DNA from: Bryoerythrophyllum caledonicum | Lineage: Eukaryota; Streptophyta; Bryopsida; Pottiales; Pottiaceae | Assembly (NCBI GenBank): GCA_963971425.1 | Contig: OZ020518.1 | Span: 7,853,989 to 7,917,988, forward strand | DNA length: 64,000 nucleotides | Reading direction: 5' to 3' | In this document: in pieces, positions 37,009 through 48,424 of the stretch | How positions within the stretch are numbered: the stretch's first letter is position 1 | Layout: every line of letters starts with the position of its first letter | Program-made: the position numbers and the translations under genes | The notes under the pieces: model-generated | What the model was told of the DNA's origin: nothing | Databases searched by the model: none | The model's input: the letters and a program-made list of their open reading frames with translations, nothing else

Positions 37009-40000
37009 TCACTTCGGTAGAGGGATCTGCGGCGTGTAGCCTCCGCTATACTGGAAGGACGCCCTGACCCCTCGGGAGTGATCTTGCGAGGGGTATGTGC
37101 TACCGTCATCGCCGTATACATCTTGCAACCACGTTTCGTCCGTGGCCAGTGCGCTCACCTTGGCCTTGGACTTGTTGTGCTGCGCCAACGCCTCCAGCTC
37201 CTTGACAACTTCATTCATTGTCGGGCGGTCATCACCCTTGTTCTCGGTGCAGATAAAGGCCAGGTCCAAGAACTTCTGGAGGTCCTGTTGGGAGGTCTCC
37301 TGCACGGCAGGGTCCAAAATGGGCTCCAGCCCCTCCATGCCCTCTTCGCTGAAGGCCTCCTTCATCTCCCGGACTATGTACCGCCCGTGCGATATCGGCG
37401 CCTTCGACGTCAAAAGCTCAAGAAGCACCACTCCGAAGCTGTACACGTCGCTCTTCTCCGACAACTTCTGTGTCATGTAGTACTCCGGATCCAGATATCC
37501 CTGCCAGGACAAGTTGTTAGATGATTCTACAAGTTTATCTACAAGATTGTTTTTTGAGGTTTGGGAACGTACAAGTGTGCCTTTCACTTCGGTCAGCTCG
37601 ATGTCGGTTCCACTGGGGGCTAGTTTTGAGAGTCCAAAATCAGCCACTTTTGCAATGTGCTTGTCATCAAGCAAGATGTTGCTCGACTTGATGTCGCGGT
37701 GAACAATGGGCGGGTTGGCCATCTCATGTAGGTAGGCCAGGCCCCGGGCGGACCCGATAGCGATGGACAAGCGTTTGCTCCAGTCTAAGGGATAAGCCTT
37801 CTTTCCTGATATGAGCAGCACACGTTATGAGATGAGGACGAGTGAAGATGACATGCGTGAAGGCCAGGACATATATGACTTACCGCCTAGCCATTCGCAG
37901 ATTGTGCCGTTATTTATGAACTCGTACACCAGCATCTGCTCTCCCTTGTCGTAGCAGTAGCCAACGAGCCCCACCAAGTTCTTGTGGTGGACGCGCGAGA
38001 GCAGCTCAATCTCATTCTTGAACTCCTCTGCTCCTTGCATTGAATTTTTGGCTGCCCGCTTCACAGCGACCTGCTCCCCGGATGCTAAAACTCCAGAATA
38101 CACCTGATCATATCCAAACAGACCAGATGATCAGAAATATCCAAACCTGAAACACACTGTAAATCAAGCCAAACAGAAGGGTTATATTGTCAAGCCATGG
38201 AAATAACAAGACAGGAAGGGCTGCTTTCACACTACCGAACATAACGTCAATGGTAATTGAATCTTGTCAAACTTATTCAAGTGAATGATCAATCACGGGT
38301 CACTATTTAAAATGGGTGTTGTGACCACCAGGCGCCAATATCCCGAGTAGTTGAAAAAATGCAAGTTACCTTACTACTTTTGACCAACTTTTTAAACAAA
38401 TCAAACGTAAGATAAGCTTACAACTACCCGGGGAGATAGGCGCACCCTACAGACTTCAAGGCAGGCCTTGATTACGGGACATAACTTTGTCCTTCCTACT
38501 CAACGATTATGGGCAACATTGACGTCATGTTAGACTATTTTCTGTACTGATTCTCATTAGGATATGTTAGCAATAGTTTTTGCGGAAGTGTTACCTTGCC
38601 GTATCCTCCCTCACCAATCTCGTTATCTGCAGAGAAATGATTGGTGGCTTTCCTTATTTCCGCAAACGAGAACCACCGTGCCCCGTGCATATGAGGAGCA
38701 GCCACATCCTTCTCTCCATCTCCCACTCCCCAGTTCGCTGCGAACAGAACCCAATCAAGAGCCTTCAGCTACTTATATCCACTTACTCTCAAGGATAACA
38801 CATTATATCTCAAATTTGCACAAAACAACGTCCCCAGGAAAGTCTAAAAAGTAAGATTCAGGGCCCATTTCATTCTTTGGAGTTGAAAGATTCTATGAAT
38901 TTTTATATCTACCATAGCCATCATACACTACTGTATAATAGCAAAATGGGATATTTTTAATAAATACACTACCAAACATTACCAAAATATAGAGGTAGAT
39001 AGCATTACCGAATGGTTGAGTCATATGTTCCATTTTCTGAGCCCTGAGTTTCTGCAGAATGGCATAAACTCCAACAGCAGAAACCAATACTAGAACGCCC
39101 AACACGATCCCAGCAATAGCCCCAGGCCCAAGCGCGCGTTTGTGCGCTTGAATTCACACGCCAACAACATCCACGTCAACTTCCACATGAATCGACTGAA
39201 AAACTCAAATCACACTCTGCAAAGAAGGCTTACCACGACTGATAGCGGACTCGTCAACCAAGTCAAGATTATATGGCTTAAACCCCGGCAGCTCCAACTT
39301 CTGAGTATTCAAACTATGCGTGACATTGGCCACGGTCTCCGCATCAGGATAGGCTGCGCCATCCTTTCCGAAGAAGCTAACTCTGATATGCGCGCGCCCG
39401 TCATAAGAAAACATCCCCATCTCTATCACCACCTGCTGGCTCCGCAGGTTGAGCTCACCATACAACATCCGCCGCAGGTTCTCCATGAGCTCGTTGGAGA
39501 AGGTGCGGAAGGTGGGGCGCCGAAGCTGCAGCTGCACCTTGAAGGAGTCCGCGCACGCGCAGGTGGCGGTCTGAGGGTTGAGGTTGAGCCCGGCAGAGCA
39601 CGAGACCTCCTTACAGACGTCCGCAGGGAGGGTCCAGGACGAACCGCTGAACTCGTTGCCGCAGAGCGCGGAGGGGCGGAAGGGGTCGGTGATGCTGCAC
39701 ACCGGGTTGTCGGACAACCTGTGTGGATTGACAGGATGGATCAGCGAAACTGCAACTTATCATGAACCAGCAGCATCGGTCGAGAATCCCGGGACGAACG
39801 AAGTTCATGTCCGAAATTCTTGACTTGTGAGACTTCGCCGAAGTCTGTCTGCCCACAGTTCACACAAAATAATAACAATGTGTCGTCTGATCTGAGTTAT
39901 CTAATTAACTGTCATGAATCGGAGAACATGTAAAACTCTAACTTATGATGAACCGTGGAATGATAACAATTAAACGCCATATTGGTTATTTTGGCCACTT

Positions 40001-42755
40001 GAGATAGTGTGACTTTTTCGTGGCTGCAAGATTTACGTTCGTGACTTCTATGCATAGAATTTCCTATTCGCCGTGTGACGGTCAATTGATAGCAGTAACG
40101 ATGATAATAAATAGAGGATAGGTTCACGTACATGAATTCGACTTTACTCCAATTTGCGGGCGAAGGTCTTCGTGTAATGCTGTCGAGCCGATTATATTGA
40201 AGTGACACCACCGTCAGCGCCGGTCCCATTGATGCTGGTATGAACAAAGATCCGTTAAGGGAGTTGTTGCTAGCCCATCTGGGAAATGATGCAATTAGTA
40301 AGAGACTGCAGTAACAAGTGGATTATTCACCTCAAACTTCGGACAAGGGTCACTTACAACGTTTGGAGTGATCCATGGGATAATATCTCCTCGGGCACGG
40401 GTCCTACTAAGTTGGTCTTCTGCACGTTCCTGCAAAACCGGTGATTAGACAGTTGATTACAGTTTACATGGACGCATTTGGTTATAAACCGTGGTCGACT
40501 TACAGAGTTGTCATATTTGTTGCATTCTGGGCCCATGTAGGAAACGGCTGCGGGGTAAAAGAATTGTAGCTGAGATCCCTGTATAAGCCAACTCAAAATG
40601 TTACAATGGACAGATGTAGAAAGCGTTAAAAAGAAAACCAGGTTTTGCAGAAAGTCTCTTACACAACTGTAAGTAAACTAAGTTGCCCTCCAGGAACTGG
40701 TGGCGCCAAGTCAGGAATGGCCCCAGTGAACTGGTTATGCCCTAGAAGCCTAGTATTCACACAAAGAAACCAAAAGTTAGTACTCATGAAAATCTAGACT
40801 TTTACCAACAGAACGTAGGTTCAAGGAAATAACAAGACTTTTCCCTGCACACAATTACTTACAATTGTGTGAGCTTGAAGCCCGTGGCCAACCTTGTGAG
40901 ACTTGCTGGAATTGGGCCAGACAACTGATTGTTGGACAGGCTCCTGTTTGCCAACCGGAGGGTTAGTAGATAGAAAATCAATTAGGAAAAAGATAAAAGA
41001 CTGCTGTAACTATCCAGGCGGGGTGACTTACAGGATTTCTAGTGACGTTAGATTCCCTAAAGAGTCTGGAATAGTCCCAATAAGCTGATTGCTTTCAAAC
41101 AACCTGGAAAAAGTTACATGTTTCGTGTCAGAAAGGCTCCGTTAAAAACCAATTACGCTTATGAAGCCAGGAAAAATGGTTGTTGAAGTGCCGTTTTTTA
41201 CGCTCACTTACAAGTGTTTCAGCTTGGTTAGTTTTGCAGGAAGTCTGCCTGGTGCCAGACCCAGTTCGGGTGGGATGTTGCCTGAGAAAGAGTTGTTGTT
41301 GAGATGACTGCACAAGAATATACATTAGGACCTCCTCAAAGATTTCCTAAATCAAATGAAGAATGAAGAAACAGGAGACTCACAAATGCTCACAGGCTTC
41401 CATTGTATCCAACCCAACGCCTTCTGCATTCATGTTCGACACAGGCAACAGCCCTGTCAAGTTGTTGGTGGCCACATCCAGCCAGTAAACCTTTTGAAGC
41501 CTACCGAGGGTATACGGAAGTTCACCCGTCAAGTAATTGTTGTTCAAGGCTCTGCACACCCAAAAATATCCGTAAGATAATGTATATCATTACCAATCAG
41601 TAGTATAAGTCAAAATATTACACCAAAATGAATAATGGAGAGGAAGCTTACAGAAATACAAGATTCTTTAAGTCGCCCAGCGTTGGAGGAATGGGGCCGG
41701 TCAAATCACATGATTGAATGCTCCTGAATGAATAAACACGAAGGCACACAGTCAAGCCTCACCCAAAGTATAAAGATAACGTTAGAAAAGTGAACATGAT
41801 AAGGGAGTTCGGAACAATTCCAGAACAGAAATGACAAAAGTATCCGAAGCAATGAATCTTCATGATTTAGGCTATAGATTCAAACTCCAAAACAAACTTA
41901 CAACTCAATAAGCGTTGCCAGATTCCCAATCTCAGAAGGTATAGACCCGTGCAACTGAGCGTTGAATGACAGGTCCCTAAAAGCGCACAACAAATAGCAT
42001 TGTTAATATTCACAAAGACCTATAATTCGAATGCCCTTCAAATTTTCAGTAATGAACCTGAAAAAATCACCAGGAGATACACTCACAAACTCTGCAAACC
42101 CGAAAAGGATCCTATTTCCGCCGGTATTGTCCCAACGATAGAAGAACCGGTCAGGGACCTGCAAACCACCAGATGCCATAATCCTCAGCTTCAATGCCCT
42201 GGTTGTGCACAACACTGTCATGCTGCCCAATTCTAATGCATGCTGTATCAGTTGATCTGAACTTACAAGCTGACTACTTGTGTGTTGGTGCCACTATCGC
42301 AGACCACGCCCCGCCATTTATCCGTACAAGGGTCGCCGGATGTCCATTTCAGAGTGCTAGCACCCCAAGCGCTGCTCAGAGCATTAAGTGCACCTACTGC
42401 AGAACCAACACACAACACTCCAAATTCTAAATACATGTTCCAGTCTTAGAAAAAACCTTGCTAACTCCCTACTCCTGTTGCAACATCTTGATAATTTTAA
42501 AAAGGCCATCTCCAGCTTACTGGTACAACACTCTAACCTCGGACCAGGCTAGAATCTGCAGAAAAAAGCCATAGAACTGAGTGGACTCCTAAAACAGAGC
42601 ATGTAAACCCCCGCCATGGAATCAAAGCTTCATGACCATAAGGACTGGTACTTACGGTCGGTGGGATTGACGGCGGCGCCAACTAAAGTACAACTCAAGC
42701 ACAAGATCAAAAACAGTACAAGCCGTCCCACCCGCTGCTCCGCCACTCCATCCAT
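37009..42755 (-). CDS. LRR-VIII receptor-like kinase, HPCA1/At5g49760 group
   Basis: Plasma-membrane receptor kinase. Exon 1 (42656-42755) carries the start and signal peptide ([16 protein letters not shown]). Exon 2 (42267-42396) has the LRRNT pattern [10 protein letters not shown]...[13 protein letters not shown]. About nine small exons, mostly one 72-base LRR each, follow between 42175 and 40138. Exon 39234-39718 encodes the cysteine-bearing juxtamembrane domain. Exon 39009-39146 encodes the membrane span ([22 protein letters not shown]). Kinase exons are 38595-38737, 37884-38103, 37573-37805 and 37009-37500. [34 protein letters not shown] and GYLDPEYY are all present, so the kinase should be active. 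HPCA1-group members sense hydrogen peroxide or quinones in Arabidopsis; whether this one does is unknown. I did not fix every LRR exon boundary. Confidence 0.9.
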
Positions 42756-43750
42756 TTGCCCTAAACCTGCCCACTATATGTGTAGCAGCTACAACAGTCC
42801 AACCCTTGACATCATCTCGAAGTAGCTCCACAACACCTTTCACAAGATCAAACGCTAGCTAGACAACACACCCATCATGCCAATTCATCACCCTAGTGCT
42901 CAAAACACCAGTCATGTCAACCCCAACATCAATTCCAGAACCAACAACTAGGTTTAATCTACACAACTAACTACGTCAGTCACAACCTCCTCATCAAAGA
43001 GAAAACACTGAGATGAGTGCGCCTAGACAGAAAATCACGAGTATCGACACAGATTTGCTGGCTGTTCTGTACCCGAGTACTGGTTACATACTGGTCGTGC
43101 CGGAGCTTGGGTTTGCAAGATTGTATTAATTTAGTGATGGAACTCCAACACATGATATCTTGCAAACTAGAAAAGTTAATCACAGCTGCTCGCCGAGTCA
43201 TGAGGACAACCGTGTCTGCTGCGATACTCAGGGTGCAACTGGTTGTTGGACAACAGTAGAGGGAAGCCTTGATAGCTCGGTGATACTCGCGTGACACTAA
43301 GGTTTTACTGCTTTGACTTATACCCGGTCTGGGAGTGGAGGGCGTACATCCTGGAGGCCAATATTGGCATGGATGCACACAGGACTCAACAGCCATCAAA
43401 CGCGACGTTTGAAAAGTGAACGTGTCCATTTTCAACACGGCAGTCGTGAATGGCAGACTTGCTAATTCAGCTTGGAGACGGTAGTGTCCTTTCTGAAATG
43501 ATAAAGATATATCATGCAATGCCGCACATGGGTCAGAGTCAACATATATCATTTGTTAGTCAATTTCTTCGTAGAATAGTTCTTCACGTAGCTTCGAGCA
43601 CTCGGCGAAGAGTGGAAGTCTTTGCAAAAAGGCGAACCAAATTTTGTATTCAGCAGATACGTCGGAATATCATCGACTTTTTGGTTTGGGTTTGGATGGT
43701 ATTTCGTTTCCTGTGCATTATCCATCTGGATATCTATTATTCTCTGCCAT
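42756..43750. other. upstream region of the LRR kinase, with one unassigned ORF
   Basis: The promoter of the LRR kinase should lie here. A minus-strand open frame of 190 codons at 42980-43552 starts with ATG and looks protein-like in length. It has no domain I recognise and no paralogue in the window, so I do not call it a gene. Confidence 0.3.
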
Positions 43751-44460
43751 AGCCGTTGCGCTCTTTGCTGTGCGGGCCGCATCCCTCGCCGGGGCAGCTC
43801 CGATCTGAAATTCTTGCTTTCCCGATACCTAAGCCGATACCCGCCGCCCTTCGTCGTCTCCCGCACTTCGCGGTGCAAACCCAGCCGCCACATAACCCCT
43901 CGCGAAGCAGACGCAGCCGCCACCAAAATCTAGACGTCTCACGAGACCCTTCGCCTCACACCTCGCCTACTGCCAGGTGAAGTGACCGTGTTGCTCATCA
44001 TGTGTACTTTCGTGAGCTGGGGATGACCTGGAGGTTAGGGGTTGTGGTGGTCGTCTTTGGAAGGGGGTTTGCAGATTTGTGGGATTTCGGGATTCACCAA
44101 AGTAGACATAAATCTCCTGAATCAGGTAGAGTTATTGAAGAGCATATGTTGATGCTTTCACTCTGAATACACTTCTTGATGCAGAGCTGTGGATCAGGGC
44201 ACAACGGGACTTGCCGAAGTCTCAATCGAAAAGAAGTTATTGTTTCCGAACCATTTCACAGTTGCGTCATGCACTCATAAGCATAGCCAGTTATATTTTT
44301 TCATTATAGCATTTCTACCATGCCATGCTTCAGATTACAGCCCTGCTTGCAAAAGTAGATTTCGAGCCCAACATGAGGAAGAGGCTCGTACCGCTGCTCT
44401 GATCAGGTCAGTGAAGTGGTTCAACGGCTGTTGTTTGCCTTGAGTGTGTGACTGCCGCAC
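43751..44460 (+). other. leader-like GC-rich block and possible small exons, unassigned
   Basis: A GC-rich block at 43755-43978 ends in GCCAG/GTGAAG, like a first exon. Downstream, an acceptor-like site TTGATGCAG/AGCTGTGG (44183) and a stretch reading RFRAQHEEEARTAALIR before CAG/GTCAGT (44350-44407) look exon-like. I cannot link them to a known protein. They may be the start of another gene fragment next to the pseudogenes that follow, or a non-coding transcript. Confidence 0.2.
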
Positions 44461-44749
44461 AATCTTGCGATGTTATTGTAGCCTTATGCTATCAAAACGT
44501 CCTGCAAGAGAAAGCACCCAAACAAAGTTATCTATTTCCAAATGAACTCCATTACTCTGTGATCTAGAAGAAATTACTATAATAGTATTGCTTACAGTGC
44601 ATGTGAAACTTATTCCCAAAGCACGCTCTAGTTTGCAAAGTCTCAAAACTAGTGAGGGCTGTGATATTTACAGCCCGGTAGGGAAATTTAGAATCACCTT
44701 CACTAATTACTTTCCGTCGCTATAAACGCACCCTCCCTATCAGTGTACT

Positions 44750-45335
44750 GACCTCGACGGTATCACAAGCGTGAGGAACATCGCTTCTTGTTGGCGGTGC
44801 AGATACTCGAATTCTTGACTCAGACTTGAATCTCTGTGTGCAGCTACATCTTTTTAAGCAATTTCGCAACCTATCACAAAAGATTAGAACACACATTCCG
44901 TGATGTGAAAGTTCATCCAGCTTTACCACAAACGTCATCTCAATTACTAACCTCTGTTGATAATGAAGTTCCAGTCGTCCGATTGACATCTAGGCCATGT
45001 CTACCTCGAAGGTGCGAAGGCTAAGATCTGGATAAAGTGTGGACTTTCCATCAGCTGTCACCATCTCCAAGGTTCTACTGCAACCGAGGGCTGCTGTTTT
45101 GCGAGAACATTGTGACCTATCCCACCACAAAGCACCGTCTAATTAGGACCTGTTCCTTGGCATTTAGAACGAAGAAAGCATCAATGAGTGAAGGGATAGG
45201 AAGAAGTAGCATACCATGGAGTTGAGCACAATCTTCGCCTTGGTCAAATCCGTGGCTGTGCCTTCAATAAACACATCCTTTGTCTTCATAGAAATCGCAG
45301 AGTGTGCTCCGTAGATGATTGACCAGATGGGTTCA
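44750..45335 (-). pseudogene. phenylalanyl-tRNA synthetase beta subunit fragment
   Basis: Three exon remnants of cytosolic PheRS beta occur in gene order on the minus strand. 45335-45215 reads IIYGAHSAISMKTKDVFIEGTATDLTKAKIVLNSM and ends at a good GTATGC donor. 45123-44960 reads VTMFSQ then, after a frame change, VTADGKSTLYPDLSLRTFEVDMA followed by a stop. 44890-44750 reads VAKLLKKM*LHTEIQV* and then, in another frame, VSAPPTRSDVPHACDTVEV. At least three stops and two frameshifts make it non-functional. Introns are retained, so it is a piece of genomic DNA, not a retrocopy. The rest of the enzyme is missing. Confidence 0.85.
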
Positions 45336-45829
45336 ACCCGACAGACTGAAGGGGTCAAGGTCCAGGCCCAGATGGGGGTCGAAAGCCACCCCCACCGCAC
45401 TCATGTGCGTTTGCTTAGTGACAACACTTTTCAGGTGGACAGCAGTTGCTAAGGAACTGTCAAGGTAACCTTCGGTTCCTCCTCAGTTGTCGTCACGATT
45501 TTGATCTACCCCAGAAGATTGGATTGTTAAAGAAAAAGCGAACTCATTTCCTCCTGAATTCATACGATCACTTTAACAATGATTACTAAGATTATATGGT
45601 AACATATGCACCTGTTTCAATTTCCCTCCCTCAACCTCCTTCCTAGCCCGTGTTTCTTCTAGAGCATGAGCCCAATACAGGCCCCTGTTACAACAAAACT
45701 TTGGTAAGCTCACCAGGGTAGAAATTGGCAAACTTTCAGGGTCTAAAATACCTCAGAGAACTCAGCAAGAAACAAGATCAAAAGATAGCACGACAGGTGG
45801 TGGATTCAAACAAATACCTGCAACATTTG

Positions 45830-45985
45830 TAGGATGTGCAAAATCTTCCGGTGGATGTTCTCCGCCTCTTGTAATTTGCACGCATCCTATTTCGACGAGC
45901 TGCTCTTATCACCATTTCGTCTGCAGACATTCTGCCCGGAGTGTATCTGCACCATATTACGCTCCATCAGTAACAGCTTCCCTAG
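45830..45985 (-). other. unassigned exon-like remnant
   Basis: Between the two gene fragments, the minus strand has a short frame reading DACKLQEAENIHRKILHILQMLQ before CAG/GTATTT (about 45818). A stop precedes it. It looks like an amphipathic helix from yet another gene, but I cannot name the source. Confidence 0.2.
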
Positions 45986-46222
45986 GATTAGAAATTTGGA
46001 AATCTGGAAACAAAATGCAAGAACACCAAACCCTAACAAGAAAAAGTACACCAAATCCAAACAAAATTCAACCTAAATCACAGTAGCTTGAAGCTTCCCT
46101 CAATGCATCACAGACTTCGCTACAAATTTGAAATCAATTGCAAGAAATCGCATAAACACCAAGTCCAACCAACTCAACCTAAATCACACACAATATTGCA
46201 CAACCGTGCACAGATTGCTCAC

Positions 46223-46806
46223 CTGAAGTCTGGAACAGGCTTCTTCGTGATTCCCAAGTTTGCGTTGTAGAACGCTTCAACCGTTCCAATGTCTTCCCAG
46301 TAACCGCCGTACAAGTAGGCTTGAACCTGTTCCGTAATGACACCAATTGCTTAAGAAAAACGCTGAATGCACTGTCTGAAGCTCAGGATTCACTCTGGAA
46401 ATGAGAGGCCTTTCCTAGAGAAGCGACCGAAACCTGAGGAATTTCAGCACACATATCTACGAGTCAAGAGCAGGGGCTTACATACATTCATGCCCAACTT
46501 CGTGGCACCAGGAATGACTTCGCTTCCGAAATCGTTGGCCTCAGGGAACTCGTTGCGAAGCAGAGAGGTCATCGCCTCCTTGCTGACCACGTAGATTCCC
46601 ATACTAGCAATGTAAGGCATTTCTTTGGCTCGTTTCGCGTCCAGGCCCAACACGGTCGTGTCCACCTGAAGTCAGAGTAAAATCATGTGACTCCGAAAAA
46701 GATACAGAACTTTCCGAGAGGAAGACACTACCATTATTCTCACCTGCATGGCTTCGAGCGCATCACCGGGGCGGGCATCGACCCGCAACTTTCTATTTCC
46801 ATAGTC
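46223..46806 (-). pseudogene. ADP-glucose pyrophosphorylase large-subunit fragment
   Basis: Three consecutive exons of the plastid starch-synthesis enzyme, with working-looking splice sites and a continuous frame. 46806-46746 reads RVDARPGDALEAMQ. 46665-46486 reads VDTTVLGL...[19 protein letters not shown]...[21 protein letters not shown]. 46326-46223 reads [34 protein letters not shown]. This covers only the middle of a roughly 520-residue protein: the N-terminal nucleotide-binding half and the C-terminal beta-helix are absent, so it cannot be functional. The first exon is already diverged from the family. It lies just upstream, on the same strand, of the PheRS fragment. Confidence 0.85.
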
Positions 46807-46906
46807 TCCTGGTGCCTCTGACAGTCCGTCCTCTGTGTGAGTTGGCGGTGGTCGTGGTGGTCGTCTTCGTCGGGGTGGTCACGGTTCGTCTGCTTAACGT
46901 GTTTGA

Positions 46907-48058
46907 ATGATGAGAATGGCCCAGGAATCTTCTGTCGTGGTCGTCATGCCCAGCGAGGCCCCCTTCGAACGGGTCCAGCTCCAGCCTCATCCTGCTTCGC
47001 CCACCGAAGATGAGCATCAGGCCAAGCCAGGTACTGCGTTCTTGCATGCATGCCGTGTTCTCTATGCATGCTGCTTTTTTCATTGTGTTGGATTTGGGTT
47101 TGCAGAAACTTTGAGGTCGGAGAGGAAGCGGCGCAAAACACACAACACCAAGGATGAGGTCGGCGACTTGCCCAAGACGATTACTACCTACGAATGCAGG
47201 TTCTGCAAGATGCGATTCAATAGGGCGCAGGCGCTAGGGGGGCATATGAACCGGCACCGCCAGGAGCGTGAGAATGAGCAGTATCAGAATGCGCACCAGC
47301 TGGTGAGCTTGATGGCGCAGCAGCAAATCCCACGTTCCTGGACCTCGTAAGTGACAACCTGGAGAAGTCTTGTGCATGGGTTGCGAGTTTACTGATTGCA
47401 TGTGGGAGGCGGATTGAGCTGACGACGGTGATGTTGAGTTGTGGGTTTTCTAGCAGGATGGCTTCAGACTCTTAACAGCACGACTGGCGTGGCGGCGCAC
47501 TGGGCGCGCCTGAGTACGCTACCACCGAGCCAGCCGGGTGACGTTGGCTTCAGCTTGCAACCGCAACTCCCCCCGCTCATATCCTTTACGACGCCGTGCC
47601 TATCCATGCCGAGGACCTCGAGCACCCCGGCGACGATCCCCGACTCACCGTCTACCAACTTCTACATGTCGTCGAATTCCTCCATCAGCAACCTCCAGCA
47701 CCTGCATTGGAACGTCGACGCCTCCCTCAACGCGCTCAATTTCCCCATGTCGGCCTCCCTCAACGCAATCGACTCCCTGACAGGGGCCATCCGCGACGAC
47801 TTCATGTCCGGCATGCTGCAGCCGCCGCCACGGCCCGACTCGTCCGAGTGTCAGGCGCAGTTTAGTCTACACAACTCCTTCGCATGCCAGCCACAGATCT
47901 CTTTGCCCGGGCTGCTGCCGCTTGGAGGAGGATCCCAATACATCACATCGGATGTCTCCGTGATGTCCACTCGGAGCCCCGAGTGGAGGACACAGAACCA
48001 GTCCCCGTCTGCACTAGCGAATCACACCAGTCCTCCACGAGAATATTTCTCGGATTGA
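46907..48058 (+). CDS. JAGGED-like single C2H2 zinc-finger protein
   Basis: Probable nuclear transcription factor. Exon 1 is 46907-47030 and exon 2 starts at 47106. Exon 2 encodes a basic ERKRRK stretch and one plant C2H2 finger, YECRFCKMRFNRAQALGGHMNRHRQERE, with the QALGGH DNA-contact motif. The MNRHRQERE continuation is typical of JAGGED/STAMENLESS1-type proteins, which control lateral-organ growth in flowering plants. A Ser/Asn/Pro-rich C-part follows in the frame 47457-48058, ending PPREYFSD. The exon 2/3 junction is unsettled. The strong GTAAGT donor at 47347 joins out of frame with the AG acceptors at 47453/47456, whereas a weak donor at 47334 joins in frame. A sequence error, an alternative form or a frameshift are all possible. 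Confidence 0.75.
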
Positions 48059-48424
48059 TGTGCATAGTTTCTCTAGAATTGGTGTACATCGTGCCTTGGA
48101 TGACTTGTAAATATAGCAGGTTAATCATCAGCTGTAGAAATATGCAGCCAATAGCTGCAGGGATCCCTGGTTCATTTTTTTAGGCCAGGTGATGTCTCCC
48201 ATTTTTCTCTAAGAATTGTTGCATGCAGAACCGATCATGCATGCAACAATTATTTCCAACAGCTCTTTTTCCTTTCCTTTGCGGATGGTGGTTTTTAGCA
48301 AAATAAAAGACCTAATTTTTCTATCGGTTTCCCTGAACTACTATTTCTTTTGAGCTTGTCTCTCCTATTGTTATTTGTGCACGGCACAGACTCCAACACA
48401 CACTCCAACCTTACAGTACATACT
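48059..48424. other. 3' region of the zinc-finger gene
   Basis: No further gene is seen. A hairpin-forming pair, 'aagaattgttgcatgcag' and 'catgcaacaatta' (about 48212-48252), lies in what should be the 3' UTR or just beyond. Confidence 0.35.

Noticed and set aside
42980-43552. 190-codon minus-strand ORF
   Set aside because: Starts with ATG and is fairly long, but has no recognisable motif, no splice context and no paralogue in the window, so I did not call it a gene.
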